DNA of 64,000 nucleotides from Propioniciclava sp. MC1595 (lineage in GTDB: Bacteria > Actinomycetota > Actinomycetes > Propionibacteriales > Propionibacteriaceae), in the NCBI RefSeq assembly GCF_017569205.1, contig NZ_CP071870.1, forward strand, positions 1,426,001 to 1,490,000, given 5' to 3'. How positions within the stretch are numbered: the stretch's first letter is position 1; every line of letters begins with the position of its first letter. Under the pieces are notes generated by a model that ran no database searches, was not told the origin of the DNA, and saw nothing but the letters and a program-made list of their open reading frames with translations. Positions 41,712 to 50,068 of this stretch are shown here, one piece after another. The position numbers and the translations under genes are program-made.

Positions 41712-43718
41712 TCAGCCGATGCGGACGACCGCGGTCTGCCAGGCAGGGACGACCAGGCGCGGGCCGACGGGGGTGTCGGTGAGGAGCTCGTGCCCGGCGA
41801 CCTCGACCTCGGCCTCGCCGTCGGAGTGGTTGATCGCGATCACGTGGTCGCCGCGGCGGACCAGCTCGAGCGCCCCCGTCCACGGGGCCACCGGGCCGAT
41901 GCCGGCCTCGGACAGCACCTGCGCGAGCAACGACCGCTGGGTGTCGGCGGCGAGGTCGGCCGAGACGTACCAGGCCCGGCCGACCCCGGCGGGGCGCACC
42001 GTGACGGCCGGCTTGCCGTCGAGCAGTCCGCCCGGGCTGGACGCGTAGGCCAGGACGACCGTCGTCGCGTCGTCGACCACGGTGAGGTCCTCCGCCCAGC
42101 TGCTGACGGTCGACCCGTCGGACAGCGTGACGGACTGCCCCGGCCGCAGCGGCACGAACTCCTCCGACCGGACGCCCACGAGGTCGCGCAACGCCCCGGG
42201 GTAGCCGCCCAGGCGGACGCGGTCGTCCTCGTCGACGATCCCCGAGAACGACGTCACCACCACGTTCGCGCCGCGCTCGGCGGCGTCCGCGATGGCTGTC
42301 GCCGTGGCGTCGGTGACGAGGTACAGCCCGGGCACCACGACGAGGTCGTACCGGCCGAGGTCGGCGTCCGGCCCGACGACGTCCACGCCCACGTTCGACC
42401 GCCACAGGGGCTCGTACCAGGCCAGCACGGCGTCGCGGTAGCGCCAGTCCTGCCGCGGGTGCGCATCCTGCTCGGACGCCCACCAGCTCTGGTAGTCGAA
42501 CAGGACGGCCACCCGGTTGTCGGAGCGCTGGCCCAGCAGGGGCGTGAGCCCGGCCAGCCGGGCGCCCTCCTGGCACACCTCGCGGAACACCCGCGAGTCC
42601 GGGCCCGCGTGGGGGACCATCGCCGAGTGGAACTTCTCCGCCCCGGCCGCGGACGCCCGCCACTGGAAGTACGAGATGGAGTCGGCCCCGCGCGCCACGG
42701 CGGCGAGGCTGTTGCGCCACAGCTGGCCGGGCACCTTCGGGGTGTTGACCCGGCCCCAGTTCACCGCCGACGTGGACTGCTCCATCAGCATCCAGGGCTC
42801 CCCGCGCGCGCACCCGCGGGTGAGGTCGGCGGAGAAGGCGAGGACGACCTCGGGCTCGTCGGACGACTCGTCGAGGTAGTGGTCGTTGCTGACCAGGTCC
42901 TGCTCGGGGCCCCAGCGCCAGTAGTCCATCCACTTCGTGTTGGGTCCGACCATGAAGTTAGTGGTGACCGGGACACCCGGGGTCACCTCCCGCAGGACCT
43001 CCCGCTCGGCGACGTACTGGGCGAGCAGTTCGTCGCTGCTGAAGCGCGCGAAGTCGAGCGCCTGCGTGGGGTTGCCGAACGTCGGGGCCAGGCGCGGCGG
43101 CTCGACCTGGTCGAACGAGGCGTAGCGCTGCGACCAGAAGTCGGTGCCCCACGCCCGGTTGAGCTCGTCGACCGTGCCGTACCGCTGGGTGAGCCAGCGG
43201 CGGAACTCGTTCGCGGAGGTGGGGCAGAAGCAGTGCGCGTTGTGGCACCCGTACTCGTTGCTGACGTGCCAGGCGGCGAGCGCGGGGTGGTCGCGGTAGT
43301 GCTCGGCGATGCGCCGGGCCAGGCGCGTGGCGTACCCCATGAACACGCGCGACGAGGGGCACCACGACTGGCGGGCGCCGAACTCCAGCACGCTCCCGGC
43401 CGCGTCGACGGGGAGCACCTCCGGGTGGGCGCGGACCAGCCACGGCGGCGGGGAGGCCGTCCCCGTCGCGAGGCAGACCGCGATGCCGTGGGCGTGGAGC
43501 AGGTCCATCAGCTCGTCGTACGGGGAGAAGTCGAACCGGCCGTTCTCCGGCTCGACCCGCGCCCACATGAAGATGCCCAGCGACACGATGGTCACCCCGG
43601 CCTTCTGCATCAGGGCCACGTCCTCCTGCCAGACCTCGCGGTCCCACTGGTCGGGGTTGTAGTCGGCGCCGTATCCGAACCGCGGGTGGCCGCCCGGCCA
43701 CTTCACCCAGGACGTCAT
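41712..43718 (-). CDS. Beta-galactosidase, glycoside hydrolase family 42
   Basis: 668 residues. The GH42 barrel begins FGYGADYNPDQWDREVWQED. The acid/base Glu is in LAAWHVSNEYGCHNAHCFCP with the zinc-binding Cys cluster next to it, and the nucleophile Glu in PWMLMEQSTSAVNWGRVN. Trimerisation and C-terminal domains follow (VAVLFDYQSWWASEQDAHP), total length usual for the family. No signal peptide, so it is cytoplasmic and would act on imported galactosides. It stands alone without an adjacent sugar transporter. Confidence 0.95.
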   Translation of the reverse strand: MTSWVKWPGGHPRFGYGADYNPDQWDREVWQEDVALMQKAGVTIVSLGIFMWARVEPENGRFDFSPYDELMDLLHAHGIAVCLATGTASPPPWLVRAHPEVLPVDAAGSVLEFGARQSWCPSSRVFMGYATRLARRIAEHYRDHPALAAWHVSNEYGCHNAHCFCPTSANEFRRWLTQRYGTVDELNRAWGTDFWSQRYASFDQVEPPRLAPTFGNPTQALDFARFSSDELLAQYVAEREVLREVTPGVPVTTNFMVGPNTKWMDYWRWGPEQDLVSNDHYLDESSDEPEVVLAFSADLTRGCARGEPWMLMEQSTSAVNWGRVNTPKVPGQLWRNSLAAVARGADSISYFQWRASAAGAEKFHSAMVPHAGPDSRVFREVCQEGARLAGLTPLLGQRSDNRVAVLFDYQSWWASEQDAHPRQDWRYRDAVLAWYEPLWRSNVGVDVVGPDADLGRYDLVVVPGLYLVTDATATAIADAAERGANVVVTSFSGIVDEDDRVRLGGYPGALRDLVGVRSEEFVPLRPGQSVTLSDGSTVSSWAEDLTVVDDATTVVLAYASSPGGLLDGKPAVTVRPAGVGRAWYVSADLAADTQRSLLAQVLSEAGIGPVAPWTGALELVRRGDHVIAINHSDGEAEVEVAGHELLTDTPVGPRLVVPAWQTAVVRIG

Positions 43719-43758
43719 CGTGTCTGTGTCTCTCCTTCGTGGGTCCGGCGGCCGGGCC

Positions 43759-44637
43759 TCAGGCAGGGCCGACCGAGTTGAGGATGTCGTCGATCGTCGC
43801 GCGCCCCTCGACGTCCTGGGTGCCCACGAGGGTGACCACGACGGAGGGGGTTTCGCCGCCGGCGTCCACGACCACGACCGTCAGTTCGTCGACCGACTCG
43901 TGCAGTCCCACCGTGCCGGTGACCATCCACCCGTCGAGGCCGCCGACGCTGACCGGGGTGGAGGTCTGCGACAGCGGGTGCGGGATCGCCGCGTCGAGGA
44001 GGGCGATCGACCACACGTAGTGGGCGGCCTCCTCCAGGCTCGTGGTGGGCAGGGGCGAGACGCCGAGGGTGACCGACATCGTCTGGTCGACCGAGGTGGC
44101 GGCCTGCGCGCAGGTCAGCCAGGTGAGGCCGTCGACGAGGGTCCAGTCGTCGGGCAGCGCCAGCGTCAGCTGGCCGTCGGTCAGCGACGCGGCGTCGGAC
44201 GCCGGCTCGGGACAGACGTCGTCCACCGCCGGCGGGGTCTCGGGAATGGTGGGGTAGGGCTCCGGCTTCTGCACGGGGGGCGACTCGGGTGCGGCCGTGA
44301 CCGGCGGGAGCTGGGGGAGGGGCGACTGCGTCGTCGGCGACGCGGGCACGGTCATGGGCGTCGAGGGCCGGGGCGAGGGGGCGACCGGCGGGACGCCCGT
44401 CCCCGGCGTGGTCTCGCGGGTGCCGAGCAGCCCGGCGCTGAGGCCGAACCCGACGGCCACCACCAGCCCGGCGACCAGCACGAGGGCCACCCAGGGCCAC
44501 ACGCCGCGGCGCCTGCCACCCGCCGGGGGAACGCTCCCGGCACCGCCGTGGACGTTCTCCGTCCACCGGGTGCCGTCCCACCAACGGAGGCGCTCGGGCG
44601 TCCCGTCGGGGTCGGCGTACCAGCCGGGTTGGGGCAT
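43759..44637 (-). CDS. DUF2510 membrane protein with Pro-rich linker
   Basis: 292 residues from ATG 44637 (MPQPGWYADPDGTPERLRWW DGTRWTE), the DUF2510 signature at the N-terminus. One transmembrane helix follows at about residues 45-67 (WPWVALVLVAGLVVAVGFGL), then a long Pro/Ser/Thr linker and an extracellular domain (LALPDDWTLVDGLTWLTCAQ). Membrane-anchored, function unknown. The IS1634 element begins 57 bp upstream of its start and could separate it from its promoter. Confidence 0.85.
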   Translation of the reverse strand: MPQPGWYADPDGTPERLRWWDGTRWTENVHGGAGSVPPAGGRRRGVWPWVALVLVAGLVVAVGFGLSAGLLGTRETTPGTGVPPVAPSPRPSTPMTVPASPTTQSPLPQLPPVTAAPESPPVQKPEPYPTIPETPPAVDDVCPEPASDAASLTDGQLTLALPDDWTLVDGLTWLTCAQAATSVDQTMSVTLGVSPLPTTSLEEAAHYVWSIALLDAAIPHPLSQTSTPVSVGGLDGWMVTGTVGLHESVDELTVVVVDAGGETPSVVVTLVGTQDVEGRATIDDILNSVGPA

Positions 44638-44693
44638 CGGACTCACTACTTCCTGCTCACGTTGGCACCATCGTAGGTCGGCACGGCAATCCG

Positions 44694-46462
44694 ACCTGAG
44701 TTGGGTCAAGCGGCTTAGTGCCTTGAGCTGGCTTGTTTGAGGTCGTCAAGGACGGCCTGCTCGTCGTCGCCGAGGGCTGGTGGCAGGGTCTGGATAGCGC
44801 CGTTGGCCTGGATCGTTGCTGAACGCAGCGGACGGAGTTGGCGCAGGACTCGACGTAGCGACAGGCCGGTCCGGTCCTGGACGGTGCGGCCGATGGCTAG
44901 GGCGGTGAACACGATGGTCAGGTGCGCCTCGATGGAGTCGCGTCGTCTGGCGAACAGTGGGCGGGCCCTCAGGTCACTCTTGGACATCCTGAAGGAGTGC
45001 TCCACGTGCCACAGGTCGGCATAGGAGCTGATCACCTCGGCAGCGGGCAGCACCGTGGCCGGGATGTTGGTGACCAGGCCTTTGAGTCCTGCCAACCGCC
45101 GGGCTCGGGCCAGCGCGGCTTCGTCCAGGACCAGTCCGTCGGTCTGTGTCTTGACGAACCTGGGCGTCCGGGCTGGTTTGTCCCCCTCGATCGCTGCCCG
45201 GGCCCGGTTCTCCTGGGCGGTGAGGGTCTTGTTGTCCCGGGCGAACCGCTTGGCCGAGTAGGACCACACCGCCCGCCACGAGTTGCGGTGCTGCTCGGGG
45301 TCCCAGACCGGCTCGCGACGCTTGGCGGTGTCGTTGTCGGTGTTCTTGCCGACCTTGGGGGTCAGGGTGTCGATGACCTGGCCGTCGGTGAACACATCCC
45401 CGTGCCAGCGGAAGTGGGAGGCCAGGTCGATCGGGGCCTTGGTGGTCTTGGACCCGACGATGAAGGTGTGCCCGGCCTGATCCAGGGCCTTCAAATTGGC
45501 AGCCGACAGCATCCCGGCGTCAGCGACCACGACCAAGTCCTCGATCTCGTGCCGGGCGGCGAAGGCCTCGATGATCGGCACGATCGTGTGCGTCTCGGCC
45601 TTGTTGCCCTCCCAGCACCCGATCTCCAACGGGAAACCGTGCCGGTCGACCAGCAGACCGACGATGATCTGCGGGTCGACCCGGCGTTCCTTGGAGTAGC
45701 CGACCTTGCGCAGGGCATCTTCCTCAGCGGCTTCGAAGTGCAGCGTGGTCACGTCGTACAGGCACAACGACACATCCCCGCTGGCCCGGGCCTGCTCGAA
45801 GCACAGTTTGGCGACCTGGTCGCGGTAGGCCCCGTCCTGGCATCGGCCCAACGTGCGCTTGCGCGTCGACAGGCTGGCCGCGGTCCGACCCAGGTCTGCC
45901 AGCACCCGGTCCACGTCCAGCAGGCTGGTCGGCTCCACCACCCGCGCGATGACCAGGTCGCGGAACACCTCATCGTCCAGGACGTCGAAACCCAGGTCGG
46001 TGTACACCCCGGCCAACGCCTCATACAGCAACGCCGAGGACGTTCGCAGCACACGAGGCGCGGCCACCACCGGGCGCCGCACCGGGCCCTTGACCTGCTC
46101 CCCGAACAGCGTCTCGGCCGGGGCCGGCACCATCGCGGCCCAAGGAACTGGCAGCGACAGCCCCAGATCCAACTGCCCCTGGGCATCGTCCTGGAGCAGC
46201 TTGCTGGCCTGGGCCATCAGCAGCCCAAGCTCGGCCTCATCGTGCGCCGACCCCACGTGCCGCACGATGCGACGTCGACCACCCACCGACTCAGCGATCT
46301 GCACCGCGGTCGCCCCCGAGGCCGTCCGCACCCGCCGAATCCACGCCATGCCCCGATCCTAGAGTCCCGCTTAGTGCCTAAACGAAGCACCAAGCCACGG
46401 CATCACCGCAAGTCACGGCCCCTACCGATGCAAGAATCGCCGAACGGTGACCCAACTCAGGT
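44694..46462. mobile_element. IS1634-family element
   Basis: 1769 bp with perfect 15-bp terminal inverted repeats (ACCTGAGTTGGGTCA). A 3-bp CCG flanks both sides (44691-44693, 46463-46465), possibly part of a target duplication. The right end stops about 20 bp before the -35 region of the metQ leader. Confidence 0.88.
44715..46349 (-). CDS. IS1634-family transposase
   Basis: 544 residues, DDE transposase. Catalytic Asp in VSLCLYDVTTLHFEAAEEDA, Asp in LVVVADAGMLSAANLKAL and Glu in DLWHVEHSFRMSKSDLRARP. N-terminal MAWIRRVRTASGATAVQIAE is characteristic of the family. Intact, probably active. Confidence 0.94.
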   Translation of the reverse strand: MAWIRRVRTASGATAVQIAESVGGRRRIVRHVGSAHDEAELGLLMAQASKLLQDDAQGQLDLGLSLPVPWAAMVPAPAETLFGEQVKGPVRRPVVAAPRVLRTSSALLYEALAGVYTDLGFDVLDDEVFRDLVIARVVEPTSLLDVDRVLADLGRTAASLSTRKRTLGRCQDGAYRDQVAKLCFEQARASGDVSLCLYDVTTLHFEAAEEDALRKVGYSKERRVDPQIIVGLLVDRHGFPLEIGCWEGNKAETHTIVPIIEAFAARHEIEDLVVVADAGMLSAANLKALDQAGHTFIVGSKTTKAPIDLASHFRWHGDVFTDGQVIDTLTPKVGKNTDNDTAKRREPVWDPEQHRNSWRAVWSYSAKRFARDNKTLTAQENRARAAIEGDKPARTPRFVKTQTDGLVLDEAALARARRLAGLKGLVTNIPATVLPAAEVISSYADLWHVEHSFRMSKSDLRARPLFARRRDSIEAHLTIVFTALAIGRTVQDRTGLSLRRVLRQLRPLRSATIQANGAIQTLPPALGDDEQAVLDDLKQASSRH

Positions 46463-46504
46463 CCGAGGGGCGGACGGATTATGAGTCCTCGTCACCAGTC
46501 GGGC

Positions 46505-46510
46505 TAGCCT
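46505..46510 (+). promoter_or_regulatory. -10 element (TAGCCT) for a leaderless transcript
   Basis: TAGCCT ends 7 bases before the ATG at 46518, the spacing at which actinobacterial promoters start transcription on the A of the start codon. A weak -35 (TGAGTC near 46483-46488) lies about 16 bp upstream. It is the only plausible promoter between the IS1634 end and the metQ operon. Confidence 0.5.
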
Positions 46511-46517
46511 GTGCGCC

Positions 46518-46589
46518 ATGGGTCAGATCATCTCCGCGGCGAACGCCGTCATGATGATGCCCACGTGCTGTCGGCGAATGTGCGCCTGA
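46518..46589 (+). CDS. Met/Cys-rich leader peptide upstream of metQ
   Basis: A 23-codon ORF: MGQIISAANAVMMMP then TCCRRMCA and TGA. It contains three consecutive ATG codons, two adjacent Cys codons (TGC TGT), then Met-Cys; 5 of 23 residues are Met and 3 are Cys. It starts where transcription probably begins, and its stop codon overlaps the 5' arm of a 14-bp stem ending 47 bases before metQ. This is the layout of an attenuation leader that stalls ribosomes when charged Met- or Cys-tRNA is short. Confidence 0.7.
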   Translation: MGQIISAANAVMMMPTCCRRMCA

Positions 46590-46674
46590 CAGCACGGATC
46601 CGGTCGCTCCCCGGGAGGGTCGAGCGAACCTGTCCGGTGAACCCTGCAGCCTTCGCTCGCGGTTCCGTGCTGTC
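46588..46674 (+). promoter_or_regulatory. Attenuator-like RNA structure between leader peptide and metQ
   Basis: An outer stem pairs GACAGCACGGATCC (46588-46601) with GGTTCCGTGCTGTC (46661-46674), one mismatch. Inside, CGAGCGAA (46621-46628) pairs with TTCGCTCG (46652-46659). An alternative hairpin pairs TCGCTC (46604-46609) with GAGCGA (46622-46627), using the same bases, so the two inner forms exclude each other. No U-run follows, so control may act on translation or through Rho. Confidence 0.65.
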
Positions 46675-46720
46675 GGCCTGTGTTCCAGCCAGCCCACGAA
46701 GACGAAATGAGAGAAGAGCC

Positions 46721-47578
46721 ATGTTCCGCCGTGTGACCACCACCGTTGCCACCCTCCTCGCCGCCGGCCTCGTGCTGAGCGGCTGCGGCGCCACCCAGAG
46801 CGGGACGCCGGGTGCCGCCGCCGACACCTCCGAGCCCCTGCGCATCATCGCCGACGTCACCCCCCACGCCGTCCTGCTCGAGGAGGCCGAGAAGCAGGGC
46901 CTGCTCGGCGACGTGGAGATCGACGTCACCGAGATCTCGGGCGACATCGACCCCAACCAGCTCGTCAACGCGGGTGACCTCGACGCCAACTTCTTCCAGC
47001 ACGTGCCCTACCTCAACGACTGGAACGCCCAGCACGACGGCGCCGACCTCGTCGCCCTCGCGCCGGTCCACGTCGAGCCGCTCGGCCTCTACTCCGAGAA
47101 GGTCACGCTCGACAGCGTCCCGGACGGTGCGGTCATCGCCATCCCGGCCGACGCCACCAACCAGGCCCGCGCCCTGTTCCTGATCGCCGACGCCGGCCTC
47201 ATCACCCTCGACGTGAAGGCCGACGACGAGGGCCTCGACTACAGCCAGATCACCCCCGAGACCAACGTCACGGGCAACCCCAAGAACATCTCCTGGCTGA
47301 AGATCGACCGCCCGCAGCTGGCCGCCACGCTGAAGGACCCGAAGGTCACCCTCTCGATCATCAACGGCAACTACGCCCTCGAGGCCGGGCTCACCCCGGC
47401 GTCCGACGCCCTGAAGCTGGAGTCGGCCGACAACAACCCCTACGCCAACGTGCTGGTGGTCAAGGAGGCCCTCAAGGACGACCCGCGCGTGGTGAAGGTC
47501 AACGAGGCGCTGACCAGCCCCGAGCTGCAGAAGTTCATCGAGGACACCTTCAAGGGCTCCGTCCTCCCCGCCAAGTGA
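46721..47578 (+). CDS. metQ: Methionine ABC transporter substrate-binding lipoprotein MetQ
   Basis: 285 residues from ATG 46721, with GAGAGAAGAG ahead of it; the frame is open further upstream but only as part of the leader region. Signal peptide and lipobox: TTVATLLAAGLVLSGCG. The NlpA/MetQ domain follows (PLRIIADVTPHAVLLEEAEK, QLVNAGDLDANFFQHVPYLN, KNISWLKIDRPQLAATLKD, INGNYALEAGLTPA). Exported and lipid-anchored, it captures L- or D-methionine for MetNI. First gene of metQ-metN-metI. Confidence 0.95.
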   Translation: MFRRVTTTVATLLAAGLVLSGCGATQSGTPGAAADTSEPLRIIADVTPHAVLLEEAEKQGLLGDVEIDVTEISGDIDPNQLVNAGDLDANFFQHVPYLNDWNAQHDGADLVALAPVHVEPLGLYSEKVTLDSVPDGAVIAIPADATNQARALFLIADAGLITLDVKADDEGLDYSQITPETNVTGNPKNISWLKIDRPQLAATLKDPKVTLSIINGNYALEAGLTPASDALKLESADNNPYANVLVVKEALKDDPRVVKVNEALTSPELQKFIEDTFKGSVLPAK

Positions 47579-47593
47579 TCGGCTGAACCACTC

Positions 47594-48577
47594 GTGATCG
47601 AGGTCACCTCACTGACGAAGGTCTACGGCACCGGTGACGGCGCCGTGACTGCGGTCGACGACGTCTCGCTGAGCGTCCCGGCCGGCCAGGTCTTCGGGAT
47701 CCTGGGCCGGTCGGGCGCCGGCAAGACGACCCTCATGCGCTGTCTGACGGCGCTCGAGCGCCCCACGTCGGGGAGCGTGACCATCGGCGAGCTCAACCTC
47801 ACCGAGCTGACGGCGTCCGGGCTGCGCAAGGCCCGCCACCGGATGGGCATGATCTTCCAGCACTTCAACCTGCTGGGCAGCCGGACCGCCGCCGACAACA
47901 TCGCCTTCCCCCTCGAGGTGCAGGGCGTGCCCGCCGCCGAGCGGCGCAAGCGGGTCGCCGAACTCATCGAGCTCGTCGGCCTGCAGGGGCGCGAGCACGC
48001 GTTCCCGTCGCAGCTGTCGGGCGGGCAGAAGCAGCGCGTCGGCATCGCCCGCGCGCTCGCGGCCCATCCCGACGTGCTGTTCTGCGACGAGGCCACCTCG
48101 GCGCTCGACCCGGCCACCACCGAGCAGATCCTCGACCTGCTCAAGGAGATCAACCGGAAGACCGGGGTCACGATCGTGCTGATCACGCACGAGTCCGAGG
48201 TCGTGCGCCGCATCTGCGACGCGGCCGCGCTGATGGCGTCCGGTCGCGTCGTCGAGCAGGGGCCGCTGCTGGAGCTGCTGGCCGACCCCGACTCCCAGCT
48301 GGCCGACATCCTCCTGCCGGTCGGCGACGCCTCGCTCGACCCCGACCACACCTCCGTCGTGCTCGGTTTCGCGCACGGCGGCACCACCGAGCCGGTCATC
48401 TCGGGGCTGACCCGCCGCTTCGGGCTCGACGTGTCGATCCTGGGCGGCGCGGTCGAGACCGTGGCCGGGCAGAAGGTCGGACGCCTGCGGGTCGCGTTCT
48501 CGCACCCCGACGGCTCCTACGACAAGGATGCCGTGGCCGCCTACCTCGCCGAGCATGAAGTGAGCGTGCACCTGTGA
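47594..48577 (+). CDS. metN: Methionine ABC transporter ATP-binding protein MetN
   Basis: 327 residues from GTG 47594. Walker A GRSGAGKTTLMRCL, Q-loop MIFQHFNLLGSRTAADNIAF, signature LSGGQKQRVGIARAL, Walker B VLFCDEATSALDP, switch His in VLITHESEVVRRIC. A C-terminal NIL/ACT-like domain (about residues 250-325) is the methionine-sensing domain that trans-inhibits MetNI. Ends overlapping metI by 4 bases (GTGA). Confidence 0.96.
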   Translation: MIEVTSLTKVYGTGDGAVTAVDDVSLSVPAGQVFGILGRSGAGKTTLMRCLTALERPTSGSVTIGELNLTELTASGLRKARHRMGMIFQHFNLLGSRTAADNIAFPLEVQGVPAAERRKRVAELIELVGLQGREHAFPSQLSGGQKQRVGIARALAAHPDVLFCDEATSALDPATTEQILDLLKEINRKTGVTIVLITHESEVVRRICDAAALMASGRVVEQGPLLELLADPDSQLADILLPVGDASLDPDHTSVVLGFAHGGTTEPVISGLTRRFGLDVSILGGAVETVAGQKVGRLRVAFSHPDGSYDKDAVAAYLAEHEVSVHL

Positions 48578-49245
48578 CCCAGAAGACGTGGATCGAAGCC
48601 CTACCCGAACTGCTCGGTGCGCTGGGGGAGACCGCCTGGATGGTCGGCTGGTCCTTCCTCATCGTGGTGCTGCTCGGCACGGCCGTGGGGGTGCTGCTGC
48701 GCCTGTGGGCGTCCGACGGCCTCGTGCCCTCGCGGGGGCTCTACGCCGTGGTGGGCGCCGTGGTGAACATCGCCCGCTCGCTGCCGTTCCTGATCCTGAT
48801 GATCGCGCTCATCGGGTTCACCCGCTGGCTGGTCGGCACCGCCTACGGGCCCACGCCGGCCATCGTGCCGCTGGCCGTCGGCGCCATCCCCTTCTACGCC
48901 CGCGTGGTCGAGGCCGCGCTGCGTGAGGTCGCGCCCGGCAAGATCGAGGCGGCCCAGGTCATGGGCGCCACCACCTGGGACATCGTCCGCAAGGTGCTGC
49001 TGCCCGAGTCGCTGCCCGGGCTGGTCGCGGGCGCGACACTTACCCTGGTCACGCTGATCGGCTACTCGACGATGGCCGGCGTCATCGGCGGCGGCGGCGT
49101 GGGTGACTTCGCCATCCGGTACGGGTACCAGCGCTTCAACGAGCCCGTGCTGCTCATGTCGGTGGTCGTGCTGATCATCATCGTCCAGCTCGTGCAGTCG
49201 ATCGGCGACTGGCTCGTCTCCCGTATGGCCCACCGCCGCGGCTGA
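48574..49245 (+). CDS. metI: Methionine ABC transporter permease MetI
   Basis: 223 residues from GTG 48574. Five hydrophobic segments and the EAA loop AALREVAPGKIEAAQVMGAT TWDIVRKVLLPESLP that docks MetN. N-terminus MTQKTWIEALPELLGALGET is typical of MetI. Last gene of the operon; a tRNA gene starts 43 bp later. Confidence 0.96.
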   Translation: MTQKTWIEALPELLGALGETAWMVGWSFLIVVLLGTAVGVLLRLWASDGLVPSRGLYAVVGAVVNIARSLPFLILMIALIGFTRWLVGTAYGPTPAIVPLAVGAIPFYARVVEAALREVAPGKIEAAQVMGATTWDIVRKVLLPESLPGLVAGATLTLVTLIGYSTMAGVIGGGGVGDFAIRYGYQRFNEPVLLMSVVVLIIIVQLVQSIGDWLVSRMAHRRG

Positions 49246-49288
49246 CGCCGCACCTCGCTCCGGCTGCCGGTAGGGTGGCCCGCGGTCG

Positions 49289-49365
49289 GGGGCGTTAGCT
49301 CAGCCGGTCAGAGCAGGGGACTCATAATCCCTGGGTCGCGGGTTCGAGCCCCGCACGCCCCACCA
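49289..49365 (+). tRNA. tRNA with anticodon CAT, probably tRNA-Ile2
   Basis: Acceptor stem GGGGCGT/ACGCCCC, D arm GCTC...GAGC, anticodon stem GGGGA/TCCCT around CTCATAA, T arm GCGGG-TTCGAGC-CCCGC, discriminator A, CCA encoded at 49363-49365. The body (TTAGCTCAG, AGAGCAGGGGACTCATAATC, GGTCGC) resembles tRNA-Ile2, whose CAT is modified to lysidine, more than elongator tRNA-Met; a tRNA-Met identity is not excluded. Confidence 0.85.
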
Positions 49366-49505
49366 TCCGACGTGTATTGCCTCGGTTGAAGCTTGACGTT
49401 CGAGCTTCGGCTGAGGCTCTACTCGTTTTCGGGTGATGCCTGTCGGCTGTTCCGGTTGATGTCTGACACTGCCTTCGGTGACCCGGCAGACGGTCATGAC
49501 CGAGT

Positions 49506-49990
49506 TCAGGGTCGACTGAGGAACTCCACGGCCAACTGGAACAGCATCCCGTCGGCGCGCGAGCGCGGGTTCAGGCCGGTCACGGCCTGGAGCCGGTCGA
49601 GCCGGCCCCCAAGGGTGTTCTTGTGCATGAAGAGCGCGTCGGCCGCCTGCTGGAGCGCCCCGTCGTGGGCGTAGTACACGCGCAGCACCTCGACCCAGCG
49701 GGGGAGTGCGGTCTCGGGGACACCACGGAACACCCGGGCCAGGAACGCCTGTCGGGCCTCCGGGGTCACCTCGCCGAGGACCAGCTCGAGGGCGATCTCG
49801 CCGTACCAGAGCACGGGCTCGCCCCGGCGTCCGGCGGCCTGCAGCGCCTTCTCGGCCTGGGCGAAGCCGTGGCTGACGTCGTGCGTCTCGTCCGCGACCC
49901 CGCTCACGAGGATGACCCCCAGGGCGCGCCCCAGCTCCTGGTCGAGGGCGCGCAGGTGCTCGGCGACGGCGTCCGCGGGGGTCCCGGCGT
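49506..49990 (-). pseudogene. CdaR/PucR-type regulator, C-terminal part only
   Basis: The reading frame gives EHLRALDQELGRALGVILVS GVADETHDVSHGFAQAEKAL, QAAGRRGEPVLWYGEIALEL, and the C-terminal PucR-type HTH HDGALQQAADALFMHKNTLG GRLDRLQAVTGLNPRSRADG. The N-terminal sugar-diacid recognition domain is missing: upstream, the DNA changes at about 49980-49995 to the 3' end of a membrane-protein gene on the other strand. A start at 49907 is possible but would make only half a regulator. CdaR regulates glycerate/sugar-acid genes such as the kinase that follows. Confidence 0.75.
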
Positions 49991-50051
49991 CACCCTGATC
50001 ATGGGTATGGTGTCGATCATCTTCATCTGGATCCTGTCGCTGATCCTCTGA
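49978..50051 (+). pseudogene. C-terminal scrap of a GntP-type permease
   Basis: Plus-strand frame GVTLIMGMVSIIFIWILSLI L before a TGA at 50049-50051: a single hydrophobic helix at the C-terminus of a membrane protein, ending 17 bp before glycerate kinase. Position between a CdaR regulator and glxK fits a GntP-family glycerate/gluconate permease. The rest of the gene is gone. Confidence 0.55.
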
Positions 50052-50068
50052 GGCCAGGGAGTCCCCGC

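Noticed and set aside
40671-43781. 1036-codon plus-strand open frame
   Set aside because: Antisense to the Cds1-like and GH42 genes; its composition is the low-complexity Gly/Arg/Val pattern of a shadow frame in GC-rich DNA.
46463-46720. SAM-I or SAM-IV riboswitch upstream of metQ
   Set aside because: The conserved core with the CCGGCAACC-type strand was not found by eye; the leader-peptide architecture explains the region better. Not excluded without a covariance search.
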